Shown piece after piece: positions 16,832 to 24,470 of a stretch of DNA of 64,000 bases. The notes beneath the pieces are model-generated. The model was given only the letters and a program-made list of their open reading frames with translations. It did no database searches and was not told the DNA's origin. Made by a program: the position numbers and the translations under genes. Within the stretch, counting starts at the first letter, position 1. Every line of letters begins with the position of its first letter. Source of the stretch: Sodalis sp. dw_96 (GTDB lineage Bacteria > Pseudomonadota > Gammaproteobacteria > Enterobacterales > Enterobacteriaceae). The stretch is from positions 1 through 64,000 of the forward strand of contig NZ_JAAVUT010000012.1 of assembly GCF_018449575.1 (NCBI RefSeq), written 5' to 3'.

Positions 16832-16873
16832 GGGACATCGGTTAAGACCGGTGTCCCTCCTCTAAGTTTTTTT
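16832..16873 (+). terminator. rho-independent terminator of the ABC/DUF3830 operon
   Basis: GGGACATCGGT (16832-16842) pairs with ACCGGTGTCCC (16847-16857) through one G-T wobble, with loop TAAG. A run of seven T follows at 16867-16873. It closes the operon that starts at the sigma-54 promoter. Confidence 0.8.
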
Positions 16874-17073
16874 GATATGTGACAATTATCGTAAAAATAA
16901 CTCTGCCAATGTTGCATAGTGTTAAATAGATCGCAAAATAAATTTGTGTTAGCTCACTCTATGACTAAACTCATTTAAGTGAGTGCGATTAAATGCATAG
17001 CATTGACATCAAGCTAATTAGCAATTTAATTCATAACTCATCCTGAAATTTTACGTAATATATTGGAGTTAAA
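16874..17073. other. AT-rich spacer before a small gene
   Basis: The spacer holds no gene. It has A/T-rich runs and loosely repeated CTCACT and AGTGAG words (about 16953-16984) but no promoter that can be fixed. It presumably carries the promoter of the 52-residue gene. Confidence 0.3.
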
Positions 17074-17232
17074 ATGGCTATATATCAAGAAGGTAAGAGA
17101 GCGTTTGCTCCAACAAAAGAAAAAGCGCCTGCAAAAGAGAAGCCGGCCGAAAAAGCAAAGGCATCCGATAAGGATAAAAGTGATGATAAAAAAGGCGATA
17201 AGTCTAAAGGAAAAGGCGGCACTAAGAAATAA
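17074..17232 (+). CDS. small Lys/Ala-rich protein of 52 residues
   Basis: An ATG at 17074, with TTGGAGT upstream, opens a 52-codon frame: MAIYQEGKRAFAPTKEKAPA at the start, then a low-complexity tail built from Lys, Ala, Asp, Ser and Gly and ending GGTKK. It should be soluble, very basic and probably disordered. I do not recognise a family; the composition recalls small nucleic-acid-binding or stress-linked disordered proteins. It has its own terminator directly downstream, which argues for a real expressed gene. Confidence 0.6.
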   Translation: MAIYQEGKRAFAPTKEKAPAKEKPAEKAKASDKDKSDDKKGDKSKGKGGTKK

Positions 17233-17267
17233 TGACTTATAGACCACGCCATATAAGGCATACTAAG

Positions 17268-17302
17268 GGCTGATTAGGTATATCTTAATCGGCCTCTTTT
17301 TT
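17268..17302 (+). terminator. terminator of the small Lys-rich gene
   Basis: GGCTGATTA (17268-17276) pairs with TAATCGGCC (17286-17294), with one wobble, followed by CTCTTTTTT. The hairpin lies 35 bases after the small gene's stop. Confidence 0.75.
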
Positions 17303-17458
17303 AGATAGCCATTTTTGACCCCTTATAGGCATACCTCTTCCTGAATTAAACTCTTGTTAATCCATACCCTTCGAACAGTTTTAAACATAGCTCTAAGCCT
17401 ACCTCTAATTTTAGGCGGGTCAACTGGTATGGATCATCAGGGGGCTAATACATAGGGC

Positions 17459-18330
17459 ATGGGCGCGGCGTTATTTATCCCCGCATCCTTTGCGCTCATG
17501 CCCTTTATCTGGCCGGATAACGCACCCAGGCAACGTGTTATCGGCCTGTTTGGCGCCATCGTTTCCCTTGCCGCCGCGGCGGGACCGGTATTGGGCGGTT
17601 TTCTTGTTAATTATTTCGGCTGGCGCAGCGTTTTTCTGATCAATATCCCCATCGGACTATGCGGCCTGCTGGCGGCGTTTCGTCTGTTGCCTCGGGTTCA
17701 CGGCGGCCGCGAGCGGGCTTTTGATATGGCGGGACAAGGACTCGGTATAACGACGCTGGCCGCCTTAAGTTATCTACTGATAGAACTGCCTGTCCTGGGA
17801 TGGACCAGCAGCTTAATCCAACTTGCCGCAGGTATTTTCCTGGCGGGCGCGGTCGGTTTTATCGTGGTGGAAAGGCGCTCAGTTTCGCCGCTGATCCCGC
17901 CATCCCTGTTTCAGGATTCCGGATTTAATATCGCCAATTTTACCGGCATGATGATTAACGTATGTTACTTCGGCGGCATCTATGCCCTGAGCCTGGAGCT
18001 GCAGCGCCATGTGCATTTTTCCCCTTTGCGCACCGGTATGGCGCTGCTGCCGCTGGCGGTCTGCCTGATGGCCGGCAATATACTCTCCGGTAGGCTGATG
18101 GCGCATTGGGGGGCAAAAAACAGATGATCATCGGGTTAATGCTAAGCGCCTGTGGCTATCTCGGCATGCTGTTTTTACACGATCGCATCACCCCCTTGGT
18201 GATTATCGCCATGGCGTTATTGGCCGGTGGGGCCGCGTTTGTCGTGCCGCCGATGACCTCCACCGTCTTGCACCGAGCGCCCCTTGCGGAGGTGGCCACC
18301 GCCTCGGCGGTGAAAGTACGCTTACGTTAA
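17459..18330 (+). pseudogene. fragment of a DHA2-type MFS drug exporter, frameshifted and truncated at both ends
   Basis: The frame begins inside a DHA2 (EmrB/QacA-like) transporter near helix 3-4 (GAALFIPASFALMPFIWPD) and contains the motif LGGFLVNYFGWRSVFLINIP, so the first about 100 residues are gone. At about 18115 the frame breaks in a six-A run: adding one A restores AHWGAKKQMIIGLMLSACG. The second part continues to PMTSTVLHRAP and then stops in foreign sequence at 18330, so the last helices are missing. It is a dead gene caused by a one-base deletion plus end deletions. Confidence 0.85.
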
Positions 18331-18442
18331 AAACCCAAAATTCGTACATGACTTTATATGCTTCGATGTTCGTTAGCAGAGAACCAAGGTAGTCTATCCG
18401 CAGGATGTCGGTTTTAGCGCTTCTTACCGGTTGCTCATTCAT
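18326..18442 (-). pseudogene. 5' stub of an unidentified gene
   Basis: On the minus strand ATG at 18442 has a strong AAGGAGA ribosome-binding site and starts about 39 protein-like codons (MNEQPVRSAKTDILRIDYLG onward to EFWVFN). The frame then runs into the antisense of the MFS fragment. It lies just downstream of ycaQ on the same strand and was probably the next gene of that operon. The family is not recognised. Both this gene and the MFS fragment lose their 3' ends at the same point near 18325, marking a deletion junction. Confidence 0.5.
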
Positions 18443-18484
18443 GCAATCTCCTTTGGATGGCGGAGATGCCAGCTCAACCCTCGC

Positions 18485-19672
18485 CTATTCCGCGATGGGC
18501 AGGGCCGAGAAGAGAGGGTGGACGGCCGCTGCCTGGGCAATGGCCAGACCTGATAATCCGAGCCATAACGCCATCAGGCGAAGCTCCCCGATAAGCCGTT
18601 CCACCGTGTATTGCGGCGCGCCGGGCTCAATGTGCGCTCGCTGGACCTTAAGGGTGCCGGTTTTGCGATCCGCCTTCAGGTCCACGCGGGCAACGATCGC
18701 GCCATCCAGCAGGAAGGGCAGCACGTAATAGCCATGCTCGCGCTTGTGGGCAGGTGTATAGATTTCGAGGCGATAGCGGAAACCGAATAACCTCTCGGTT
18801 CGCGGACGGTGCCAAATGAGCGGATCGAAGGGCGACAGCAGCGCCGCGCCATCGAGCTTGCGGCCGGCGCGGGCATCTTTGTGCAGATAGGCCTGTTGCC
18901 GCCAGCCACGCACTTGCACAGGGATGAGGGTTCCCTCTTCCACCAACTGTTCGATGGGCAGCCGGGCGTCCGGCGCGGGGATGCGATAGTAGTCGCGAAG
19001 GTCGTCTGCCGTCGCAATGCCCAGGGCGTGCCCAGAGCGCGCGATTAGAGCTCGCCGGGCATCAACGCCGCTTGGCGTGGGGAGTTGCAGGATAGCCCGT
19101 GGCAACACCCTTTCTGTGAGGTCGTACACGCGCTCAAAGCTGCCCCGGCGGTGTGTCGAGGCCAACAGCCCCGCCCAAAACAGCCATTCCAGCGCATGCT
19201 TGGCGGCACTCCACATCCACATGCCCTTTGCGGCCCGGCTGCCTGCCACATCGGATGCGGCCAGCGGCCCCTCTGCCCCGATGCGGGCAAGCAGGGCATC
19301 GGCCTCACCCCGTTTCTCCCCGGCAAAGGGCTCGAGTTGTCGCCACACCCCCTGACCTTGAAGCGCCCGGTCCATACGCCAGCGCAACAACGGTTGGCAG
19401 TCAATGGGCAGCATGGACGCCTCGTGCCCCCAATATTCGAAGAAGCGCCTGGGTCTGGCTGCCGACAGCGCGTCGAGTAACGCCGGTTCGTAGGAACCCA
19501 AGCGTGAGAAGAGCGGCATATAGTGCGCGCGCACAAGAATATTCACACTGTCGATCTGAAGCAGGCCGAGCCTTTCCACGCCCTTGCGCAGCTGCGCCGC
19601 GCCGACGGCCTGGTGGCTGCGCATCCCATTGAAGCCCTGCGCCGTAAGTGCAATACGGCGAGCTTCGGCCAC
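18485..19672 (-). CDS. ycaQ: winged-helix DNA glycosylase, YcaQ/AlkX family
   Basis: A 395-residue member of the YcaQ family (E. coli protein about 410 residues), DNA glycosylases that unhook interstrand crosslinks. The catalytic QxD motif appears as LLQIDSVNI (about residues 37-45), followed by YMPLFSRLG. The C-terminal half keeps SPFDPLIWHRPRTERLFGF and the YVLPFLLDG strand. Start GTG at 19672 gives AEARRIALTAQG, in register with the family; CTG or ATT starts six or seven codons upstream are possible. GC content is clearly above its surroundings, suggesting import. Confidence 0.85.
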   Translation of the reverse strand: MAEARRIALTAQGFNGMRSHQAVGAAQLRKGVERLGLLQIDSVNILVRAHYMPLFSRLGSYEPALLDALSAARPRRFFEYWGHEASMLPIDCQPLLRWRMDRALQGQGVWRQLEPFAGEKRGEADALLARIGAEGPLAASDVAGSRAAKGMWMWSAAKHALEWLFWAGLLASTHRRGSFERVYDLTERVLPRAILQLPTPSGVDARRALIARSGHALGIATADDLRDYYRIPAPDARLPIEQLVEEGTLIPVQVRGWRQQAYLHKDARAGRKLDGAALLSPFDPLIWHRPRTERLFGFRYRLEIYTPAHKREHGYYVLPFLLDGAIVARVDLKADRKTGTLKVQRAHIEPGAPQYTVERLIGELRLMALWLGLSGLAIAQAAAVHPLFSALPIAE

Positions 19673-20283
19673 GGAGAGTTCCGCCTTCAGAATGGCTCTC
19701 CCGCTGGGGTGGAGGTAAGTGTGCGCCCGTTGGCGAGCCGGTTTTCAATTAGATAGAATGGATAGGCGAAGGCCATCTTTTTCTCCGGTAAGCGTTGCCT
19801 TATTAAAAATGCGGTATCGTCGTTTTTGACATCCTCCCCGCCCTAAGGACGAGGCTTTACGGTACACCGTGTAAAACGCTTCAACGTTGAGCTGAGCGGC
19901 GGCTGTGGTAACGATGCGCAAGCGTTTTATATTAAATACATTAGCTTGCATCATGTACAAGAGGAATTTTTATCAAGGCGTGGATCGTTTTGAACCAGCA
20001 AGCACCGGCAGTGGCATTCTATTGACGGGTAGCAGCGTTATCCGGTCAATTTCATAACCATTGAAAGCACATAGAGCCGATGAACGGAAGCATTAGCTGA
20101 AGTTGTGCCATGCACGGGCGCCGATGGGAACATTACTTGATGTTAGACGCATCTGGCTTAGAAATTTCAAGCCAGATGTCACTAGACATATACTTGTTTA
20201 AATACCTTACAACGTTAAGACCAGGCTTAAACAAATACAGATGCAGTAAGTTTTAACACGCTAAGACGGGAAGCTTTGAGACA
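19673..20283. other. gene-free stretch with mobile-element traces
   Basis: No convincing gene. A hairpin-like IS200/IS605-type end occurs at 19829-19865 (listed separately). A perfect 9-bp inverted repeat (ATCTGGCTT at 20151-20159, AAGCCAGAT at 20169-20177) has no T-run. The remainder shows no clear structure. Confidence 0.35.
19829..19865 (-). mobile_element. possible IS200/IS605-family end remnant
   Basis: Read on the minus strand, AAGCCTCGTCCTTAGGGCGGGGAGGATGTC-like sequence (bases 19828-19858) has the form often seen at the right end of tnpB-only IS605-family elements, with its small hairpin. No transposase frame survives. GTAAAGCCTCGTC recurs at 23896-23908 on the plus strand. The assignment is from memory of such ends. 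Confidence 0.35.
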
Positions 20284-20574
20284 TTATTTTTTGAAGACTT
20301 CAGCATGAACGGTTTTATGATCCGACTCGTGACCTGACCTATCGACAATGAGATAGAAGCAATCACGTGCTTTTACGTTGCCCGATGCCCAACATTTTTT
20401 ATTTGCTTCTTTTGCCAGTTTTTTATGGCCTATGGAAGGTGTGCCCGTCTGCGTAAGAGACAGATCGCCAATTTTGGTGTAATTAGCGGACTCTTCGCGG
20501 GTAATCTGCTTTGCCGCAAAAGAAGAGGCAGAGAACAGAACGGAAACGGCCAGTATGGAGATAATGTATTTCAT
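20284..20574 (-). CDS. YdgH/BhsA/McbA-like (DUF1471) periplasmic protein
   Basis: A 96-residue protein with a signal peptide MKYIISILAVSVLFSASSFA followed by a short mature domain (KIGDLSLTQTGTPS and HKKLAKEANKKCW) of DUF1471 type. Enterobacterial members are small periplasmic proteins linked to stress, biofilm and copper or acid responses; individual functions are poorly known. Two Cys residues in the mature part could form a disulfide. It is a single gene in a degraded region, with no clear terminator. Confidence 0.7.
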   Translation of the reverse strand: MKYIISILAVSVLFSASSFAAKQITREESANYTKIGDLSLTQTGTPSIGHKKLAKEANKKCWASGNVKARDCFYLIVDRSGHESDHKTVHAEVFKK

Positions 20575-20721
20575 TGCCTATCCTTATTTTGATAATAAAT
20601 TGGCGAGGTTTAAAATTTAGTTCTTAACTCATTAAGGAATAGCTGAAATCCGTGGAAAGTCAATGCGGGCACGGAATTGCCGGATTTTTAAGTCGCAGGA
20701 GAAACAGTCAATTCAACAGAC

Positions 20722-21993
20722 TTATGCCAGCTGTGATATGGGCTTCGGCGTACCTTCAAAAATAAAAGGGTTGAGAAACATTCGTTCCCAAAACAGTTTG
20801 CGATCTACTTGGCTTAATTCGGCTTCATCGCAAATACTTGCCCAGCGCACACGTACGGTTTCGATGTGATGCGTTATGATTTCACCGGCTTCGATTTTGC
20901 TAAGCAAAAACTTCGGGGCCGCATCCAGGCAAACGGCAAGATTGCTCAATCTGTTATCGCCGATGATCAGCATCGCTTGCGTTGCCTCGTTACCTGTCCG
21001 ATTTTGTGGGCAGATATCGTAGGCCGGTGTGAGTTTCAGAACTTTGCCATCCCAGAATGCAGCGTGGTTCCGGGCATGATCGTCAGTGTTGCCACAGATA
21101 ATATTGAAAACCAGGCGGCCGAACAACTCGCGCAGCGTTGCTTTGGGCTCATCGAAGCGTTGACGGATGATATCTGAAAGTTCTTCATAGCTTGCATATC
21201 GCGCCATCATCTCATCCAGGCCGAAAAGGGTCAGCGCCGAGACCATCATTCGGCGCTGCCAGCCATCGTCAGCCTTCGAGCGATCAAAACGCTCGATGAG
21301 GATAACATCCTTGCCTGCCACATGGCGAAAGTGCACAGGGGCTACTTGCAAGCCAACATCCGCAGCCAGCCGCATGGCGATGTATTCGGCTTTAACAACA
21401 TTGTAGGTATCAGTCGAGGACGAGAACTTTGCGATGAATTTTCGGTCTTCAGCTTCAATCATGGCTTTCGGTCGCGCGCCTCCCAGAGAACTCCCATGAA
21501 AAAGAGCCTGATCAAGATCTGGCGTCAGCGGCACACCGTTCTCCACCATTTCTGCTGCACTCATCAGTTCTGCAAGAGAGGCGGCCCGGGCGGCGCGCGG
21601 TATATATACTGACGGCGATGCCTGAAAATCGAGACCGCCAATTCTGTCCGAACCGGATTCAATAAGATATGTCAGTTCATCCAGCATACCGCTGTCCATG
21701 TCCTTGGCGCCCACCAACCGATTAAGAATGACACGACGCCCCCATGCGTCAGGCGCCGCATCGCGTAGTGCACCCGCCAGGTTCAGCCCCGTCGCAGGCG
21801 GAATGGCGCCACGCATTAACGGCAGCTCAGGCTCATAGATCGGTATGGCATTGTTACGTTCAAGGTAGCTGCGGCCATAGTTGAAGATGAGCCGGTCGGT
21901 TTCTCGGCTCAGCAGGCCGGCAACCACGGGCTTCGTCTCCCCAGGTAACCAGATCCAGACATAGGTCTCGTCTACTGCTTTTCTAGAAGTCAT
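20722..21993 (-). CDS. hipA: HipA-family toxin kinase
   Basis: A 423-residue HipA-like serine/threonine kinase. Classical HipA phosphorylates glutamyl-tRNA synthetase and induces persistence. The N-terminal HipA domain runs to about residue 115. The loop SSLGGARPK (168-176), the ATP-binding KFIAKF (185-190) and the catalytic NTDDHARNH (302-310) are all intact, so the kinase should be active. Its start overlaps the hipB stop by 11 bases, the usual antitoxin-first arrangement. Moderate GC and alphaproteobacterial-like sequence hint at transfer, though this is an impression. Confidence 0.92.
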   Translation of the reverse strand: MTSRKAVDETYVWIWLPGETKPVVAGLLSRETDRLIFNYGRSYLERNNAIPIYEPELPLMRGAIPPATGLNLAGALRDAAPDAWGRRVILNRLVGAKDMDSGMLDELTYLIESGSDRIGGLDFQASPSVYIPRAARAASLAELMSAAEMVENGVPLTPDLDQALFHGSSLGGARPKAMIEAEDRKFIAKFSSSTDTYNVVKAEYIAMRLAADVGLQVAPVHFRHVAGKDVILIERFDRSKADDGWQRRMMVSALTLFGLDEMMARYASYEELSDIIRQRFDEPKATLRELFGRLVFNIICGNTDDHARNHAAFWDGKVLKLTPAYDICPQNRTGNEATQAMLIIGDNRLSNLAVCLDAAPKFLLSKIEAGEIITHHIETVRVRWASICDEAELSQVDRKLFWERMFLNPFIFEGTPKPISQLA

Positions 21994-22327
21994 CCTTCAC
22001 CACCTTCTTCGGATGATGAACAGCACGGGGCAGAAGTGAGAGCGTTTTCTCCGCGTTTGCTTTATGCACAGCCATCATTGATTGATCTGACGAGAAAAGG
22101 GGAACGCCGGCGATGGCGGCAAGTTCAAAAACGGCGCCAATCGCGCATCCCATATCACCTTCTTCGGCGCGATAGACCAGTCCGCGCGAGACGCCTGCTC
22201 GCTCTGCCAATTCTTCTATCGTCAGTTCACGCTCGATCCGCGCATTGCGGATCATCAACCCGAGCAACCGAGCCGCATCGCGGCTATAGCGGGAGTATGT
22301 ACGAGTGAAGGGTTTAGCCATGGTCAT
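21983..22327 (-). CDS. hipB: HipB-like XRE antitoxin/repressor
   Basis: A 114-residue protein with a helix-turn-helix of XRE type (LTIEELAERAGVSRGLVYRAE, about 35-55). In HipBA modules this protein binds the promoter and sequesters the HipA kinase. It is the first gene of the operon and overlaps hipA. The upstream region has palindromic TCATTAATGA boxes that fit a HipB operator set. The N-terminus is longer than classical HipB and the C-terminus ends in a Lys-rich tail. Confidence 0.85.
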   Translation of the reverse strand: MTMAKPFTRTYSRYSRDAARLLGLMIRNARIERELTIEELAERAGVSRGLVYRAEEGDMGCAIGAVFELAAIAGVPLFSSDQSMMAVHKANAEKTLSLLPRAVHHPKKVVKDDF

Positions 22328-22336
22328 GATCCTGTT

Positions 22337-22460
22337 TCATTAATGAGGCGTGGACCTTAGTTGTGACCTATTTATAGAACATAATGGGGATGAGTTTGAA
22401 TAAAAGCAAGCAACTTGTTCTATTAATGGGGCATACTAGATGGTTATGCATCATTAATGA
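22337..22460. promoter_or_regulatory. hipBA operator boxes
   Basis: The perfect palindrome TCATTAATGA occurs at 22337-22346 and again at 22451-22460. A half-like copy CTATTAATGGGG lies between them at about 22420-22431. The spacing of two outer boxes and one inner box upstream of hipB matches multi-site autoregulation by HipB. Confidence 0.5.
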
Positions 22461-22486
22461 AATAGCAAGACGTGAAACATAAGGCC

Positions 22487-23305
22487 TCAGAGCGCGCCTT
22501 CTCGGGCGGCTTGCCAGGTCGTCGCTACCTCGGGCCGGAATCCCAGGCTCTGCGCCAGGGATCCGTCCAGCACTCCCGACCAGGGATGGGTCAGTGGTGT
22601 GGCTGCCGGTTCCATCGGTGCGCCGATGATATTGCAGAGCTCGAAGATAGTCATGGGCGCCTCATCCACCGTGTTCAGGATCCGACCGTCAAAAGCGCCA
22701 TTTAGCGACATCTTAACCAACGCGGCGATGTCGCGATGGTGAATCATGCTCAGCCGGTTGGCGGGATGAAGCTTCAGGAGCTGCGCGATATGCGGGATCT
22801 GCCGCAAATGACCGTCGCCGTCGCCATAGACGAAGCCAAACCGCAGGATAGACCACTCCAATCTACTCTCCCGCAGCAGCTTCTCGGCCGCCACTTTGCT
22901 GGCCGGGTAATCGCGTTTTGGCGCAACCTCATCATCTTCCAAGGCGGGTCGCAGGCTGTCCTCGTTGTAGACCAGGCCGGTGCTTGCCATGATTAACCGC
23001 GCCTTTGGCGCATCGGCATTGACCGCCGCAATCAGATTGCGCGTGCCTTCAAGATTGGCGGCCCAGATATTTTCGGGCTCGGGCGTGCGCAGGATGGCGG
23101 CAAGGTGGACTACGGCATCCACTCCCTTCACCGCCGCGGCCAGCGAAGCCGGATCGAGGATATCGCCCACTGCCGCCGTCACGCCCAAGGGGACGGTCTT
23201 ACCGGCGCGGACCAGAACGCGGCAGTTGATTCCCGCTGCCACAAGCCGGGGCAGCAGGCGGGTGCCCACCAAGCCGGTACCGCCGGTGACGAGGATAGTC
23301 ATCAT
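22487..23305 (-). CDS. NAD(P)-dependent epimerase/dehydratase (extended SDR)
   Basis: A 272-residue extended short-chain dehydrogenase with the nucleotide-binding motif VTGGTGLVGTRLL (6-18) and the active-site YPASK (about 130-134, Tyr and Lys). The Ser/Thr partner is in ASTGLVY. Its role is probably reduction or detoxification of a small carbonyl or sugar-nucleotide-like substrate; it is not tied to LPS genes. It overlaps the MarR gene by ATGA, so the regulator and enzyme form one operon. GC is high relative to flanks, suggesting joint acquisition with marR. Confidence 0.8.
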   Translation of the reverse strand: MMTILVTGGTGLVGTRLLPRLVAAGINCRVLVRAGKTVPLGVTAAVGDILDPASLAAAVKGVDAVVHLAAILRTPEPENIWAANLEGTRNLIAAVNADAPKARLIMASTGLVYNEDSLRPALEDDEVAPKRDYPASKVAAEKLLRESRLEWSILRFGFVYGDGDGHLRQIPHIAQLLKLHPANRLSMIHHRDIAALVKMSLNGAFDGRILNTVDEAPMTIFELCNIIGAPMEPAATPLTHPWSGVLDGSLAQSLGFRPEVATTWQAAREGAL

Positions 23306-23754
23306 GATTTGTTTCCTTTCTGCAGTAGGTTATTCAGCCGTCCGGTGCAGGTGCTCAGCACGCGCACGACGGTGGCGAGATCGTCCTCGGGGATACCCGC
23401 GAAGGCGGTTTTCAGAATGAGATCGATAGGGTTGGGCAGAGCCTGCCACAGAGCCCGTCCGGCGGGGGTCATCGACAGCAGTTTCTGGCGCTGGTCTGAA
23501 AAGTCAGTTGTCTGCTTCACAAGCGATTTGCGTACCAGTGCGGAGACGACCCCGCTCAGCGTGGCTTTTTCCACCTGCAAAAGCGCCAGAAGCTCGCGCT
23601 GCGCCATCGGTCCATCATGAACCAAATGCCATAAAACGTACCACTGCGTCGAGCCAAGGTCGTAGGGCCGCAAAGTCACCTCGATCACCGAACGGGCCGC
23701 AAGATGGTATTTCTTGGCCCAGGCTCCGGCAGAGTTGTGTTTGGTGCTGTCCAT
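23302..23754 (-). CDS. MarR family transcriptional regulator
   Basis: A 150-residue winged-helix regulator with the MarR core GPMAQRELLALLQVEKATLS and the wing LVKQTTDFSDQRQKLLSMT. It is the first gene of a two-gene operon with the SDR enzyme, overlapping by four bases. A long perfect inverted repeat lies right upstream and should be its own operator. Such regulators usually release DNA on binding phenolic or electrophilic ligands or on Cys oxidation. Confidence 0.88.
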   Translation of the reverse strand: MDSTKHNSAGAWAKKYHLAARSVIEVTLRPYDLGSTQWYVLWHLVHDGPMAQRELLALLQVEKATLSGVVSALVRKSLVKQTTDFSDQRQKLLSMTPAGRALWQALPNPIDLILKTAFAGIPEDDLATVVRVLSTCTGRLNNLLQKGNKS

Positions 23755-23765
23755 CCGATGTCTCC

Positions 23766-23806
23766 ATAGTTCGCTACCAAACGATTATAGTTCGGTAGCG
23801 AACTAT
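23766..23806. promoter_or_regulatory. MarR operator, 13-bp inverted repeat
   Basis: ATAGTTCGCTACC (23766-23778) is the exact reverse complement of GGTAGCGAACTAT (23794-23806). An extra GTTCGG between them adds part of a second overlapping repeat. It starts 12 bases upstream of the marR start codon. Confidence 0.75.
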
Positions 23807-23833
23807 GTCAATTACCCTCTTTGATGTTCTTTA

Positions 23834-23890
23834 AGGATGGCTCTGGACAATGGGTAAGGAAGCCACGTGTGAGTGATCTTTATATCTTTC
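23834..23890 (+). pseudogene. remnant of a second abiEi/abiEii junction
   Basis: GGATGGCTCTGG... through AAGCCACGTGTGAGTGAT aligns over about 43 bases, with one gap and a few changes, to the end of abiEi and start of abiEii at 25617-25659 in this same window. In the abiEii frame it reads WVRKPRVSDLYIFH against LVRKPRVADYFFD. The rest of both genes is missing. Confidence 0.55.
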
Positions 23891-23926
23891 ATTGCGTAAA
23901 GCCTCGTCTATTCATGTAATTAACGC

Positions 23927-23943
23927 GTTCATGATTCATGAAC
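23927..23943. promoter_or_regulatory. perfect 17-bp palindrome
   Basis: GTTCATGATTCATGAAC is perfectly symmetric around a central T. No gene starts nearby, so it may be an orphan operator left from a lost module. Confidence 0.3.
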
Positions 23944-24336
23944 AAAGAGAAGGTGTGAACAGATGAGAGAAGAGCACTTGCTGTCTGAGGCCGTGGAGAA
24001 CCTGTCGACGGGATTTCAGTTCCGGTATGAATGCAGGGAAAGATCGTGGCCCTAACATTAATTAAAATATAATTTATCATATTCATGAAGTGTTGATTCA
24101 ACCAGTAATTTGTTTATGCAATAAATATCTGTTAAACAAAGCTATTTCTCTGCTGAACTTGCTTCATTTTGTATTCGAAATTTAATATTATTCCTTTGCT
24201 GTCGATAAATCGGCAGTCGGGATTTGCAGCCCGATGAGCTCCATGGCGAACGCGCCAGCGTATTTTTATTATCTCAAAAGCTTGATCAACCTGTTTTTGT
24301 CGTATTAATCCGTTAATATGTATGGCAGCAAACAAT

Positions 24337-24440
24337 GGTAGCTCAAGCGGGGCAACTTTCGGGTTGACTGGGATTCATGGAGCCAGGACTGCAAACCCTG
24401 TTTGAGCTACCACCCAAGAGATTTGCAGCTCAGGTGGTAG
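24337..24440 (+). other. competing stem-loops upstream of a hypothetical gene
   Basis: GGTAGCTCAAGCGGGG (24337-24352) can pair with CCCTGTTTGAGCTACC (24396-24411), the two mismatches being G-U wobbles. Part of the second arm, CTACCACC (24407-24414), can instead pair with GGTGGTAG (24433-24440). The two folds are mutually exclusive and end 30 bases before the ATG at 24471. This looks like an RNA switch or an element end. Confidence 0.4.
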
Positions 24441-24470
24441 TAACGATGGTTACTCCATGGAGATTGTTTT

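Larger units (their letters stand above)
23807..24470. other. degraded intergenic stretch
   Basis: No intact gene. It contains an abiE remnant (23834-23890), an IS605-end-like word GTAAAGCCTCGTC (23896-23908), a perfect 17-bp palindrome (23927-23943) and a large stem-loop region (24337-24440), described separately. A 67-codon minus-strand frame at 24132-24335 has no supporting start signal or known relatives. Confidence 0.4.

Noticed and set aside
19153-19632. several 100-160 codon frames opposite ycaQ
   Set aside because: All are antisense or shifted shadows of the GC-rich ycaQ gene.
24132-24335. 67-codon minus-strand frame
   Set aside because: No ribosome-binding site and no recognisable family; region is degraded.
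24337-24411. tRNA-like region (TAGCTCAAGCGGG resembles a D-arm)
   Set aside because: The ends pair over 16 bp without a D-, anticodon- and T-arm pattern or a CCA-proximal acceptor layout, so it is not a tRNA.
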